From NCBI GenBank assembly GCA_963831705.1, contig CAWHRE010000005.1:186001-250000 (forward strand): 64,000 nt of DNA, in the 5' to 3' direction. A program made the position numbers and the translations under genes. This DNA is from DASQPR01 sp963831705 (GTDB lineage Bacteria > Actinomycetota > Actinomycetes > Mycobacteriales > Micromonosporaceae). The notes below the pieces were generated by a model. It was not told the origin of the DNA, searched no databases, and saw only the letters and a list, made by a program, of their open reading frames with translations. Positions within the stretch are counted from its first letter, which is position 1. Each line of letters opens with the position of its first letter. Of the stretch, positions 35,765 to 44,978 are shown one piece after another.

Positions 35765-36249
35765 CCCAGACCCAGCGATGCCCGGGTGGACGGCGCCAGC
35801 AGCAGACCGGCGCCGAGCAAGCCGATGATCAGCACCGGAATGCCCAACCAGGCGAGACCGCCCGCGATCATGTACCCGCCGATCACGATCAACAAGAACT
35901 GAATCAGGATCGATGGTCCGCGTGCGAGCGACTTCGCGTGGGCGAGCGCGTACGCCAAGCCGGCCAGGATTCCGGTGCAGATGAGTGCGAATCCGGCGGT
36001 GGCGATCGCGCTGGAGACGGTCACGTTCGCCGCCGCGATGGCGAGCCAGATCGTCAGAACCGTGACGGCGCCGGCGACCACCGCCTCCGCGTACAGCACC
36101 CGGATCGCCCATTTCAGGCTGCGCCCGGACGTGCGTGCCACCACGGGCGCAGCTGGAGGCTTTCCACTAACCACGGGCCGACCAGCCCTTGCGGCACCGG
36201 CCGCCCTTCCGGCCGCGCGCTTGGACGCACGGGATGTGGACTCGGACAC
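35761..36249 (-). CDS. Membrane protein of unknown function
   Basis: 162 residues: a basic, Ala/Arg-rich cytosolic N-terminus of about 45 residues and four hydrophobic segments. I recognise no family. Its stop overlaps the convergent RsbW-like gene by four bases. Confidence 0.75.
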   Translation of the reverse strand: MSESTSRASKRAAGRAAGAARAGRPVVSGKPPAAPVVARTSGRSLKWAIRVLYAEAVVAGAVTVLTIWLAIAAANVTVSSAIATAGFALICTGILAGLAYALAHAKSLARGPSILIQFLLIVIGGYMIAGGLAWLGIPVLIIGLLGAGLLLAPSTRASLGLG

Positions 36250-36314
36250 GCCCCCACCCTAACGCGAGACCGTGGCCGTTCGGTCCCCACGTCCTTGATG
36301 GCGAGCCACGCCGG

Positions 36315-36320
36315 TACAGT
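36315..36320 (+). promoter_or_regulatory. -10 element of leaderless lipid kinase gene
   Basis: TACAGT ends six bases before ATG 36327; no ribosome site is present. Confidence 0.6.
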
Positions 36321-36326
36321 CCAGCC

Positions 36327-37397
36327 ATGCGAGCACTGCTGGTGTGCAATCCGAAGGCGACGACGACCAGCGACCGTGTCCGCGACGTTCTGGTCCGTGC
36401 GCTGCGCAGCGAGACCCAGCTCGAGGTCGCGTACACGCGGCGCCGTGGCCACGGCGCGAGCCTGGCGCGCGCGGCCCGCAAGGATGGCGTCGAGCTGGTG
36501 GTGGCACTGGGCGGCGACGGAACCGTGAACGAGGTCGTGAACGGGTTGCTCGCGGACGGCACCGACGACCATCGAGCCGAAGGCATGAATCCGGTACCGG
36601 CCCTGTCGGTTGTCTCGGGTGGTTCCACCAACGTGTTCGCTCGTGCGCTCGGACTGCCGACTGACTGGGCCGAAGGTACGTCGGTGATCCTCGAGGCTCT
36701 CCGCGAAGGCCGGATCCGGACCATCGGCCTGGGTAAGGCGACGACCACCGGCCGCGCTCCGACGTTCGCCTCTCTCGGCCTGGCCAACGGACGCTACTTC
36801 ACGTTCTGCGCCGGGTACGGACTCGACGCCGAGGTGATTCATCGGGTCGAGCAGGCGCGGCGACGCGGCCGGAAATCGACGCCGTTTCTTTACATGCAAT
36901 CGATGGCCGGCAATTTCGCATTCGATCGAACGAGCCACAAAGCCCGGATCTCGATCGACAGCCCCGAGGTCGAAGCGTTGCTGGCGAAGACCGAGGACGC
37001 CGTCACCGACGGTGATGAGCCTGTGGCTACGGAGAGCGACATGCTCACGATGGCGGTCGTTCAGAACACGGCGCCGTGGACCTACATCGGTGACCGTCCG
37101 ATCCACGCAAGTCCCGAGGCGTCGTTCGATCTCGGCCTGGACGTGATGGCGATGCGCAACTTGAATCCGGTCGCGGCCACACGCATGATGACTCAGCTGC
37201 TGGCCGGACGGGTGTCGAAGGAGTCCGGTACGGCCGTCGGGCCGCACGGGAAGCAGGTTCTCCGTTTGCACGATTTGTCGGAATTCACGCTTCGTGCGAA
37301 GTTGCCGACCGGCCTTCAGCTCGACGGGGAGTACCTGGGCGAACCGGACGAAGTTCGCTTCTCTGCAGTTCAGAACGCTATCCGGGTCGTCTGCTAG
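36327..37397 (+). CDS. Diacylglycerol/sphingosine kinase family lipid kinase
   Basis: 356-residue DAGK-catalytic domain protein. Nucleotide loop VALGGDGTVNEVVNGLL near residue 67, SGGSTNVFARALGLP and the FCAGYGLDAEVIHRVE block are all present. It phosphorylates a lipid such as diacylglycerol or a phosphatidylinositol precursor. The upstream in-frame codons (from 36189) are arginine/proline-rich shadow sequence; ATG 36327 fits both the family and the -10. A possible terminator lies at about 37538-37571. Confidence 0.93.
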   Translation: MRALLVCNPKATTTSDRVRDVLVRALRSETQLEVAYTRRRGHGASLARAARKDGVELVVALGGDGTVNEVVNGLLADGTDDHRAEGMNPVPALSVVSGGSTNVFARALGLPTDWAEGTSVILEALREGRIRTIGLGKATTTGRAPTFASLGLANGRYFTFCAGYGLDAEVIHRVEQARRRGRKSTPFLYMQSMAGNFAFDRTSHKARISIDSPEVEALLAKTEDAVTDGDEPVATESDMLTMAVVQNTAPWTYIGDRPIHASPEASFDLGLDVMAMRNLNPVAATRMMTQLLAGRVSKESGTAVGPHGKQVLRLHDLSEFTLRAKLPTGLQLDGEYLGEPDEVRFSAVQNAIRVVC

Positions 37398-37798
37398 CAC
37401 TTTCGATCACGGTAAGTGGCCGACGGACATATCCGACACATGCTGAATATGCTGGCAAGGTAGTACGCACAGTACTACATTAGCTACAGACAGTTGTGGA
37501 CGGGGCTCCCGAGTCGCTTCGAAGAAACCAGGCAAAACGGACGTGAGTTCCCTCACCCGTACGGACTTTTTCAAGCGATTACCCTTGACATGACATGAGT
37601 TCGTGAAAGTATTCACAAGCGAACCGCAATGCCTGTTGACGCCGCTGTCGACGTCGGGCTTGAAAAAGATGGCCAGATTTAGCCGTTGCCAAGCCTGTGA
37701 TAAGACCGTTGCGCTGCGTATAGGACCTCAGCATCTTTATCTGTTCGGCCACGACGTGTATTTCAACCGGGTTACTAAGAACGAGGAGTGTTTCCGCC
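37398..37798. other. 400-base leader region of whiB
   Basis: It contains no convincing gene. Visible are: a CGGA-CATA-TCCG half-palindrome (37423), the inverted repeat GTAGTAC-GCACA-GTACTAC (37460-37478), a GTGAG/CTCAC hairpin with a T tract (37538-37571, probable lipid kinase terminator) and TTGACA at 37585 with TATTCA at 37610 as weak promoter elements. A long 5' leader for whiB is likely. Confidence 0.6.
37460..37478. promoter_or_regulatory. Inverted repeat in the whiB upstream region
   Basis: GTAGTAC-GCACA-GTACTAC, perfect 7-base arms, 320 bases before whiB. Candidate regulator site; no direct evidence. Confidence 0.45.
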
Positions 37799-38050
37799 AT
37801 GGACTGGCGCCACCGTGCTGTATGCCGCGATGAAGACCCCGAACTGTTCTTCCCGATCGGGACTTCCGGCCCGGCTCTACTGCAGGTAGAGCAGGCCAAG
37901 GCTGTCTGTCGCCGTTGTTCGGCCGTCGACGAGTGCCTTCAGTGGGCGCTTGAGTCGGGCCAGGACGCCGGTGTTTGGGGTGGCATGAGCGAGGAAGAAC
38001 GCCGCGCTGTGAAGCGTCGTGGCGGAATCCGCGTTCGCGCCTCAATCTGA
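37799..38050 (+). CDS. WhiB family Fe-S regulator (WhiB1/WblE type)
   Basis: 83-residue 4Fe-4S protein. Cysteines C9, C37, C40 and C46 bind the cluster; GVWGGMSEEERR is the turn motif and KRRGG... the basic tail. WhiB1-type proteins bind the primary sigma factor region 4 and are NO-sensitive. GAGGAG lies ten bases before ATG. It follows a long leader. It is followed by 21-base periodic repeats and a terminator. Confidence 0.95.
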   Translation: MDWRHRAVCRDEDPELFFPIGTSGPALLQVEQAKAVCRRCSAVDECLQWALESGQDAGVWGGMSEEERRAVKRRGGIRVRASI

Positions 38051-38139
38051 TCTAGGCCGCCTTGCCTCCAACCAAACGCACCATCGCAACAACTCGCACC
38101 ATCTCACGAGTACTGGTTGCACGGATGTCCGTCCGTGTC

Positions 38140-38194
38140 AACTGTGATTCACCCAAAACGAACTGTGAGCCACGCAATACCAACAGTGAGCCAC
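38140..38194 (+). repeat. Three AACTGTGAGCCAC repeats at 21-base spacing
   Basis: Near copies of AACTGTGAGCCAC start at 38140, 38161 and 38182, exactly 21 bases apart (two helical turns). They lie downstream of whiB in a gene-free 250 bases. They could be operator-like sites or the relic of an insertion-sequence end. Confidence 0.65.
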
Positions 38195-38198
38195 ACTA

Positions 38199-38233
38199 CA
38201 GGCACCTTGGAAGACCAACTTCCGGGGTGCCTG
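38199..38233 (+). terminator. Terminator after whiB
   Basis: CAGGCACC...GGAAG / CTTCC...GGGTGCCTG stem-loop followed by TTTGTTG. Confidence 0.75.
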
Positions 38234-38299
38234 TTTGTTGCTCCAACCACATGTGAGCAGCATTCACTGCCCGTATGACAGTTCTGTTACGTGGACGTC

Positions 38300-39716
38300 T
38301 CAGGAATCGAATCCCAGGCCAAACCGGTCGAGGGTACGCAGCCAGAGGTTGCGCCGCCCTTCGTGATCGTCGGCCCGAGCGGTCGACCATCGGGTCAACT
38401 GGATGGCCGCGGAGCGGATCGGCTCCGGCGGGAACGGCATCGGGCGCTTCCGGACCATCTCCAGCGACGTCAACTCGGTCCGCTCACCGGCCAGCAGGTC
38501 GAGCATGACCTCGGCACCGAATCGGGTCGCACCCACACCGAGACCGGTATAGCCGGCCGCGTACGACAACCGGCCCTGGTACGCGGTCCCGAAGAACGCA
38601 CAGAAGCGCGTACAGGTGTCGATCACTCCGCCCCACGTGTGCGTGAAGCGCAGGTCCGCCAGCTGCGGAAACGTCTCGAAGAAGTGGGCCGCCAGCCGGG
38701 ACGCGGTCAGCCGGCCGCTGATCGCGCTCGGGCCGGATCCGACCACCGTTGTAATAGACCGCGTCGTAGCCGCCCCACAGGATTCGGTTGTCCCCAGTCA
38801 GCCGGTAGTAGTGGAACTGATTGGCGGCATCGCCGATCCCCTGCCGCCGCCGCCAGCCGATCTCGTCCCGCTGCGCTGGACTGAGCGGCTCGGTCATCAG
38901 CACGTAGTCGTAGACCGGCACCACGTACGCACGGAGACGGCGCAACGGGCCGGGGAACGCACCGGTCGCCATCGCCACGTGGGCGGCGGTCACGGCGCCA
39001 TGCGGCGTGATCAAGCGCAGCCCCGCACCCGCGTTCTCAATGGCCGACACCGCAGTGCCTTCGTAGATCCGTACGCCCAGGCGCAGGCACGCCGCCCGCA
39101 ATCCCCACGCCAGCCGGGCCGGGTCGAGCATCGCGCAACCGTCGCGGTCCCATAGCCCGGCGAGGTACGTGGGAGAGGCGACTTCCGCGCGTACCTCCTC
39201 TTGATCGAGAAGTTGCACGTCGGCGCCGAACCGGCGCTCCTCCCGGAAATCGGCGCGGAGCGCTTCGACCTGCCAATCGGCGGTCGCGACGTTCATCTCA
39301 CCGGTCCGCTCGAAGCCCACATCCAGGCCGTAACGCTCGACCGCGGCCTCGATCTCGTCAAGGTTCGCCGCGCCGAGCTTCTGCAATGTGGCGATCTCGC
39401 CGGGAAAGTGCTCCAGGCCGTTCGAGAGGCCGTGGGTAAGGCTGGCGGCACAGAACCCACCGTTGCGCCCGGAGGCCGCCCAGCCGGCCTCCTGGGCCTC
39501 CAGAACGACGACGTCCCGGCCGGGGTCACGCTCTTTGGCGATCAACGCGGTCCAGAGGCCGGTGAATCCGGCCCCGACCACCGCGAGATCCGCGGTGGCC
39601 GGGCCGATCAGAGCGGGTTGCCGGGCCGGCGCTTCCGGTTGATCCAACCAGAACGATCCGGGTACGGCGTCAGCGAGCGAGCGGGCAATACGGGCATCGT
39701 TGCCATTTGGCGCCAT
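38300..39716 (-). pseudogene. FAD-dependent amine/amino-acid oxidoreductase, one frameshift
   Basis: DAO-type flavoenzyme like gamma-glutamylputrescine oxidase. The N-terminal FAD motif DLAVVGAGFTGLWTALIAKE is followed by EAGWAASGRNGGFC. Sense shifts frame near 38700-38720; removing one base in the CCGCGTCC run gives RPADRSRLAAHFFETF and the C-terminal FTHTWGGVIDTCTRF block. The corrected protein has about 471 residues. It ends the potABCD transcript (11 bases after potC), so it probably oxidises a polyamine or its glutamyl derivative. As written it would be truncated in the substrate domain. Confidence 0.88.
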
Positions 39717-39726
39717 GTGCTTGAAC

Positions 39727-40581
39727 CTATTTTCGACGTCGCGTCGCCAGCAGATTGCCCGCCGCGATCAAGAGACCGACCATGAAGATCAGTGTGCCGA
39801 TCACATCGACCTGCGGCGGAAGGCCGAGTTTCGCCGCGCCGAAGATCCACAGCGGGAACGTCTCCACATTGCCGTTCGTGAAGCTGGTGACCACGTAGTC
39901 GTCGATCGACAGGACGAACGCGAGCAACGCGCCGGAGAGTACCGCCGGGAAGATCATCGGTAGCGTCACCCGCCGGAACGTCGTGAACGCACTGGCCCCG
40001 AGATCCTTGGCCGCTTCCTCGATCGACGGATCGAGCGTAAGCACACGCGCCCGGACCACGACCGCGACGAACGACAGCGAGAACATGATGTGCGCCAGGA
40101 TGATCGTGATAAAGCCCTTCGGGATGCCGAGCTGCACGAAGAACGACAGCAGCGACGAGCCCATCACGATGTCCGGGGCCGCGATGCAGGCGAACAACAC
40201 GATGTTGAGCAACGCCTGACCGCGGAATCGGTACTTGCCGAGCGCGATGCCGATCAACGTGCCCAGCAGCACCGACCCGATCGTTGCGAAGACCACCACG
40301 ATCAGGGAGTTCTCGACCGAGTTGGAGAGGTTCTGGATCTTCGTGATCTCGGACCACGAGTACCACTTCGTGGTGAACCCGTCCCAGACCGTGTTGACCC
40401 GGCCGTGCGTGTTGTTGAAGCTAAAGATGATCATGACGACGATCGGCGCCATCAGCCAGAGGATCACGAGCCACACATAGGAGAACAGGGCCGCGTCGCC
40501 GACCCGGAATCGCGAACGACGCCGGGCAGTATCCAGCTTCGGCGATTCGCTCAGGGCGTCGGATCGATCGAGAACGGTCAT
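39727..40581 (-). CDS. potC: Spermidine/putrescine ABC transporter permease
   Basis: 284 residues with six membrane helices and the EAA loop EEAAKDLGASAFTTFRRVTLP that docks on the ATPase. ATG 40581 overlaps the potB stop by four bases. The long upstream extension of this frame overlaps potB and is not coding. Confidence 0.93.
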   Translation of the reverse strand: MTVLDRSDALSESPKLDTARRRSRFRVGDAALFSYVWLVILWLMAPIVVMIIFSFNNTHGRVNTVWDGFTTKWYSWSEITKIQNLSNSVENSLIVVVFATIGSVLLGTLIGIALGKYRFRGQALLNIVLFACIAAPDIVMGSSLLSFFVQLGIPKGFITIILAHIMFSLSFVAVVVRARVLTLDPSIEEAAKDLGASAFTTFRRVTLPMIFPAVLSGALLAFVLSIDDYVVTSFTNGNVETFPLWIFGAAKLGLPPQVDVIGTLIFMVGLLIAAGNLLATRRRK

Positions 40582-41444
40582 CGCGCGGTCGCCTCCAACA
40601 CGTCCTCCGTGCCCAGCGCTTTCGCATAGATGAACAGGAAGATCAGCAATCCGGCCATCAGCGTGAACGACAGCGCGGACGCGATCGGGTACTGCTGATT
40701 GATCAGATAGCTCTGCGAGATCACGTTGCCGATCATGGTGTTGTTCGGACCGCCGAGGATGACCGCGTTGACGTAGTCCGAGCTCACCGGCACGAACGTG
40801 ATCACGATGCCGGCGAACACACCGGGGAGCGAGAGCGGGAAGATCACCCGGCGGAACGCGCGGACTCGCGTCGCGTACAGGTCGTAGGACGCCTCGATCA
40901 GGCGCGGATCGACCCGCTCCAAGGAAACGAAGATCGGCAGAACCATGAACGGCAAATAGTTGTACGTGAGGCCGGCGATCACGGCCGGCGTCGTCGCGAG
41001 CACGTGGAAGTTCTGCGGGAGCAGATGCGCATTCTTCAGCGGCCCCAGGATGATGCCGTTGTCGGAGAGCATGAAGTTCCACGATTCGGTCCGCAGTACG
41101 AACGACACGAAAAACGGCAACAGCAGCAGGAACAGGTACAGGCTCTTGCGTGACCCGCCACGGAACGCGATCCAGTACGCGACCGGATACGCGATCGCGA
41201 TCTGCAGCACCGTGGAGATCAAGCCGTACTCCAACGAGCGAACGAACTGCACGTGGTACGTCGAGAAGCTCTGCGTGTAATTCTGCCAGTGGAACGTCTG
41301 CTGGAATCCTTCGCCGATATCGCCCTGGGTGAGCGAGAGCGACAGCATCGCGAGCATCGGCACGACGAAGAACACGACCATCCAGAGGCTGCCGGGCAGT
41401 GCCAAAAGGTACGGCACCGCCCGCGCCCGGATCGATGCGATCAT
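40578..41444 (-). CDS. potB: Spermidine/putrescine ABC transporter permease
   Basis: 288 residues, six helices, EAA loop IEASYDLYATRVRAFRRVIFPLSLPG. Partner of PotC in the membrane channel. Its start overlaps the potD stop. Confidence 0.93.
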   Translation of the reverse strand: MIASIRARAVPYLLALPGSLWMVVFFVVPMLAMLSLSLTQGDIGEGFQQTFHWQNYTQSFSTYHVQFVRSLEYGLISTVLQIAIAYPVAYWIAFRGGSRKSLYLFLLLLPFFVSFVLRTESWNFMLSDNGIILGPLKNAHLLPQNFHVLATTPAVIAGLTYNYLPFMVLPIFVSLERVDPRLIEASYDLYATRVRAFRRVIFPLSLPGVFAGIVITFVPVSSDYVNAVILGGPNNTMIGNVISQSYLINQQYPIASALSFTLMAGLLIFLFIYAKALGTEDVLEATAR

Positions 41445-42694
41445 GACGTAGTGATCGGCTCGAAGATCGAGTCGTACTCGTCTCGCTCGGCCGCCGTCTT
41501 GAAAGCCCGGTAGTAGTGCAGTTTCGCGAGGTCGCTCGCGGCCGGGAAGACCAGCGGGCTCTTCGCCACCATCTCCAGGGACGTCTTGTCGTCACCGGTC
41601 GCCTTCGCCGCGTCCGCTTCGATGATCGGCTGGGACGACGGGACCGGCGTGATGTAGTTGATGTACTCGGCGAGGCTGGCCGCGACCGCCGGGTCGTAGA
41701 AGAAGTCGATCAGCTTGAGCGCATCGACCGGGTTGTCGGCCGTGTACGGGATCGTCATGTTGTCGGTCCAGAGCGTGCCGCCCTCGGACGGGATGACGAA
41801 CTGCAGGTTCGTGCCGTTCGACGCGTTGCTCTGGAAGATGTCGCCGGACCACGCCATGGTCAGCCATACGTCACCGTTGGACAGCTCACTGATGTAGTCC
41901 TGGTCGTAGTACTTGCGGACCAGGCCCGCGGACTGCTGCTGCTTCAGCCAGGCGGCCGCCTTCTTCCAGTCGTCCGGCGTGGACTTCGCCGGGTCGACGC
42001 CGACCGCGAGCATCGCGAAGACACCGATCTCCTCGACGTCGGCGAACATGCCGATCTTGCCCTTGTACGCAAGGTTCTGCAGGTCCTGCAGGCTCGTCGG
42101 CGGCGTCTTCAGGTACTTCGGGTTGTAGCCGATGCCGGTGATCCCGGACGCCCACGGCACGCTGTAGACATTGCCCGGGTCGTACGTCTCGGTTTTGTAG
42201 TTCGCGCCCGCGTACGCCGTGAAGTTCGGCATTTTCGAGTGGTCGAGCGGTGCGTAGTAACCGAACTCGACGAGCTCGGAGAACTCGACGCCGTTCGTGA
42301 TCACCATCATGTCGTAGCCGATGGACTGATGTGCCGCGAGCTGCGGCTGGATCTTCGCGAAGAACGACACGTCGTCATTGATCACTTCGCTGTACGTGAC
42401 CGAGATGCCGGTCTGCGCGGTGAACTGCTTCAGCTGCGGGTGATCGGAGTCCATGTAGAGCGGCCAGTTCGCGAAGTTGATGTGCCCGGTACCGGTCTTG
42501 CCGGCCCAGAACTTGGCGACCGCGTCGGGCGCCACCGACTTCGCCGGCTTTGCCTGTCCCTTGACGCTGCAGGCCGCGAGCGCCGTGCCGGCCGCACCGA
42601 TGCCGGCCGCCTTCAAGATGTTGCGTCGGCCCATGCGGCGAGAGGTGAGCCCTCGTAGAAGGGCGGGGTCGATGGGGGTACGGGGGTCGCTCAT
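41441..42694 (-). CDS. potD: Polyamine-binding lipoprotein
   Basis: 417-residue substrate-binding protein. The N-terminus has RRMGRRNILKAAGIGAAG with a twin-arginine-like motif and lipobox LAAC, so it is probably a Tat-exported lipoprotein. The mature domain has NFANWPLYMD and PWASGITGIGYNPK, typical of PotD/PotF. ATG 42694 overlaps the potA stop as ATGA. Exact ligand (putrescine, spermidine) cannot be told. Confidence 0.92.
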   Translation of the reverse strand: MSDPRTPIDPALLRGLTSRRMGRRNILKAAGIGAAGTALAACSVKGQAKPAKSVAPDAVAKFWAGKTGTGHINFANWPLYMDSDHPQLKQFTAQTGISVTYSEVINDDVSFFAKIQPQLAAHQSIGYDMMVITNGVEFSELVEFGYYAPLDHSKMPNFTAYAGANYKTETYDPGNVYSVPWASGITGIGYNPKYLKTPPTSLQDLQNLAYKGKIGMFADVEEIGVFAMLAVGVDPAKSTPDDWKKAAAWLKQQQSAGLVRKYYDQDYISELSNGDVWLTMAWSGDIFQSNASNGTNLQFVIPSEGGTLWTDNMTIPYTADNPVDALKLIDFFYDPAVAASLAEYINYITPVPSSQPIIEADAAKATGDDKTSLEMVAKSPLVFPAASDLAKLHYYRAFKTAAERDEYDSIFEPITTS

Positions 42695-43887
42695 CGGTCT
42701 CCAATCGCATACGAGTGCTGGGGCTCCCAGGTCAACCACACGGCATCGCCACGAACCGCGATGTCCTCGGCCGACGAGGCGTTCTGGGTGAACACGACGA
42801 CCTCGGCACCGGCCGATGTCGTGACGTTGTAGTTGGTGGCGGTACCGAGGTAGACGACCTCGGTGACGGTGCCCCGGATCGCGCTACCGTTCGCACTGGT
42901 AGGGGCGTCCAGGCTGATCCCGATCTTCTCGGGCCGTACGGTCAGCTCCAGCGTGTTTCCCGGCGTGACCGCGATCGAGGCTCGGACCGGCACGACGATG
43001 CGTTCCCCGTCCCCGTACGAGATCACCGACACGTCGCCATCGATGCTCGTGACGACGCCGTCCAGCAGGTTGGACGTGCCAATGAAGCCGGCCACGAACT
43101 TCGTGGCCGGGTGCTCGTAGATGTCGCGGGGCGTGCCCAGATGCTCGATCAGCCCGGCATTCATCACCGCGATGCGATCCGACATGGTCAGCGCTTCGCC
43201 CTGATCGTGCGTGACATAGATGAACGTGATACCGACCTCACGCTGGATTCGCTTGAGCTCGACCTGCATCGCCTGACGCAGTTTCAGGTCGAGCGCACCG
43301 AGCGGCTCGTCCAAAAGCAGTGCGCTGGGCCGGTTGACCAGTGCTCGGGCCAGCGCGACGCGCTGCTGCTGACCGCCGGAGAGTTCCTTCGGGCGGCGCT
43401 TCTCCCGCCCGGACAGGTCGACGATCTCCAGGATCTCGCCGACCCGGGTACGCACCTCGGCCTTCGGCACCCGCCGCTGCTCCAAACCGAACGCCACGTT
43501 CTCCGCGACGCTCATGTGCGGAAACAGCGCGTACGACTGGAAGACCATGTTCACGTCGCGCTTGTTCGCCGGTACGTTCGTGACGTCACGACCGTGCAGA
43601 AAGACCGAGCCTCGGGTCGGATCCTCGAAGCCTGCGATCATCCGCATCGTGGTCGTTTTGCCACATCCGGACGGTCCGAGCATCGAGAAGAATTCGCCCT
43701 GGTCGATGGTGAGATCGATGCCCGCCACCGCGGCGACGACGTCGCCGTGCGACGTGAACTCCTTCGCGACCCCGACCAGCTCGATCGCGGCATGTTGGAC
43801 ATCCTGGTGCTGGACTTCCGGACGCGCGTCGACGGCATCCGTTCCCGATCTTGTGACCAACGAATCCGTCATCCAGCCCTCACTCAC
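42691..43887 (-). CDS. potA: Polyamine ABC transporter ATPase
   Basis: 398 residues. Walker A GPSGCGKTT, Q-loop, LSGGQQQRVALARAL signature, LLLDEP and a C-terminal TOBE domain (VRPEKIGISLD, GTVTEVVYLG). First gene of the operon potA-potD-potB-potC-FAD oxidoreductase, all joined by four-base overlaps or a short gap. Start ATG 43887, or ATG 43872. Confidence 0.94.
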   Translation of the reverse strand: MSEGWMTDSLVTRSGTDAVDARPEVQHQDVQHAAIELVGVAKEFTSHGDVVAAVAGIDLTIDQGEFFSMLGPSGCGKTTTMRMIAGFEDPTRGSVFLHGRDVTNVPANKRDVNMVFQSYALFPHMSVAENVAFGLEQRRVPKAEVRTRVGEILEIVDLSGREKRRPKELSGGQQQRVALARALVNRPSALLLDEPLGALDLKLRQAMQVELKRIQREVGITFIYVTHDQGEALTMSDRIAVMNAGLIEHLGTPRDIYEHPATKFVAGFIGTSNLLDGVVTSIDGDVSVISYGDGERIVVPVRASIAVTPGNTLELTVRPEKIGISLDAPTSANGSAIRGTVTEVVYLGTATNYNVTTSAGAEVVVFTQNASSAEDIAVRGDAVWLTWEPQHSYAIGDR

Positions 43888-44288
43888 GCAGCGACACTGT
43901 GTCAGCCAAACGACACAGGGGTGTGTAGGGCAACATGCCAGAGATCACGCGTCATGACAAGGGATTCCATTGCAAGAATTGGTAACGACGACGGAATCAG
44001 CGTCCAAATCGCGAGATTACGACGCGAGCCATCCACTACGGAGCGTCATGGGCAGTGCCGGCTCCGCGCATGCGGGTCGCTCGATCCGCTGCTCCCGGGC
44101 GTGCCAGTCACGATAACGATTCGCGATTTCGATTCAACGACGATTCCGGCGGCCAATACTGCTGGAAGCCGAAACGTTCCGGCAACCGGAACGACATCGC
44201 GCTCCAATCCCGCAACATCCATGACGTTGCGGGATTGGAGATCCGGTAAGACGACAACATCCGTGATGTTGCGCGGATCATCAAGTGC
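43888..44288. other. Intergenic region with three hairpins
   Basis: It must hold the potA promoter on its left side. Three hairpins stand near the sirB end: CGTTCCGG-CAA-CCGGAACG (44175-44193), CTCCAATCCCGCAAC / GTTGCGGGATTGGAG (44202-44240) and CAACATC-CGT-GATGTTG (44255-44271). The last two share the CAACATCC..GTTG sequence. No gene is visible. Confidence 0.7.
44202..44240. terminator. Likely terminator of the sulfur operon
   Basis: Perfect 15-base stem CTCCAATCCCGCAAC / GTTGCGGGATTGGAG with a 9-base loop, about 50 bases beyond the sirB stop. Confidence 0.78.
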
Positions 44289-44978
44289 CTACGCCGAGAT
44301 CAGCGCCAGATCGTCGATCCGCGCGGATATGACGTCGATGATCTCCGGGGCCGCGCCGAGCGGATCGGCGGCGAGCACCGTCGTGCCGACCGCCGCGGAG
44401 AGCGCGCGGTCGTGCAGCACGCCCGGCGCGAGGAAGTAAGCGGCCAGTCCGATCCGGCGGGCACCGGACACGCGTAACGCTTCAATCGCCTCGGTCACGG
44501 TACGGCCGGCGCCGGACGCGTACCCGGCGAGGCATGGCACCGAAGCGGCCCGGCCGAGCTGCGCCGCGATTTCGTCGATGGCGGCGAGTGCTGCGACATC
44601 GCGCGTACCGGCGGCGGCCAGCACGATCGCGTCGACGGCAGCGCCGGACACCGGCCGATGCAGTGCTCCGACCAGGGCCTGATCGGCGAGGATCGCGGAG
44701 ACCTCCACCCACGACCCACGATCCCGTGCGGCCTCGACAATCGCCGGGATGTCGGTACGCGCGTGGTAAGCCGCCGAAAGCAGCAGCGGCACGACCATGA
44801 TGTGCTCGTCAGCCAGCTCGGCGAGCACATCCGCGAGGTGCGGCCGATCGAAGTCCAGATATGCGTCACGTACCGTGACATCCGGGCGAGCGGCGGCGAC
44901 GGCACGAGCGATCTCCCGTACCGTTTGCGCCGCCCGTGGATCCCGACTGCCGTGCGCTACCAAAACCACGTGCGTCAT
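44289..44978 (-). CDS. sirB: Sirohydrochlorin ferrochelatase-like protein (CbiX/SirB)
   Basis: 229 residues. Two chelatase half-domains: VVLVAHGSRDPRAAQTV with the metal-site histidine and VVPLLLSAAYHARTDIP with the second; the repeat has LAAYFLAPGVLHDR. It inserts Fe2+ into sirohydrochlorin, making the siroheme that SirA needs. ATG 44978 overlaps the cysH stop as ATGA. Last gene of the operon. Confidence 0.9.
   Translation of the reverse strand: MTHVVLVAHGSRDPRAAQTVREIARAVAAARPDVTVRDAYLDFDRPHLADVLAELADEHIMVVPLLLSAAYHARTDIPAIVEAARDRGSWVEVSAILADQALVGALHRPVSGAAVDAIVLAAAGTRDVAALAAIDEIAAQLGRAASVPCLAGYASGAGRTVTEAIEALRVSGARRIGLAAYFLAPGVLHDRALSAAVGTTVLAADPLGAAPEIIDVISARIDDLALISA

Noticed and set aside
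37407..37899. Open frames in the whiB leader region
   Set aside because: Composition and lack of ribosome sites argue against coding; no family resemblance.
39727..41595. One long 622-residue protein across potC and potB
   Set aside because: The N-terminal half is an arginine-rich shadow of potB; potC has its own ATG at 40581 with a four-base overlap.
43430..43450. Another copy of the 61-bp element in potA (CTCCAGGATC)
   Set aside because: Only ten bases match and they encode conserved PotA residues.
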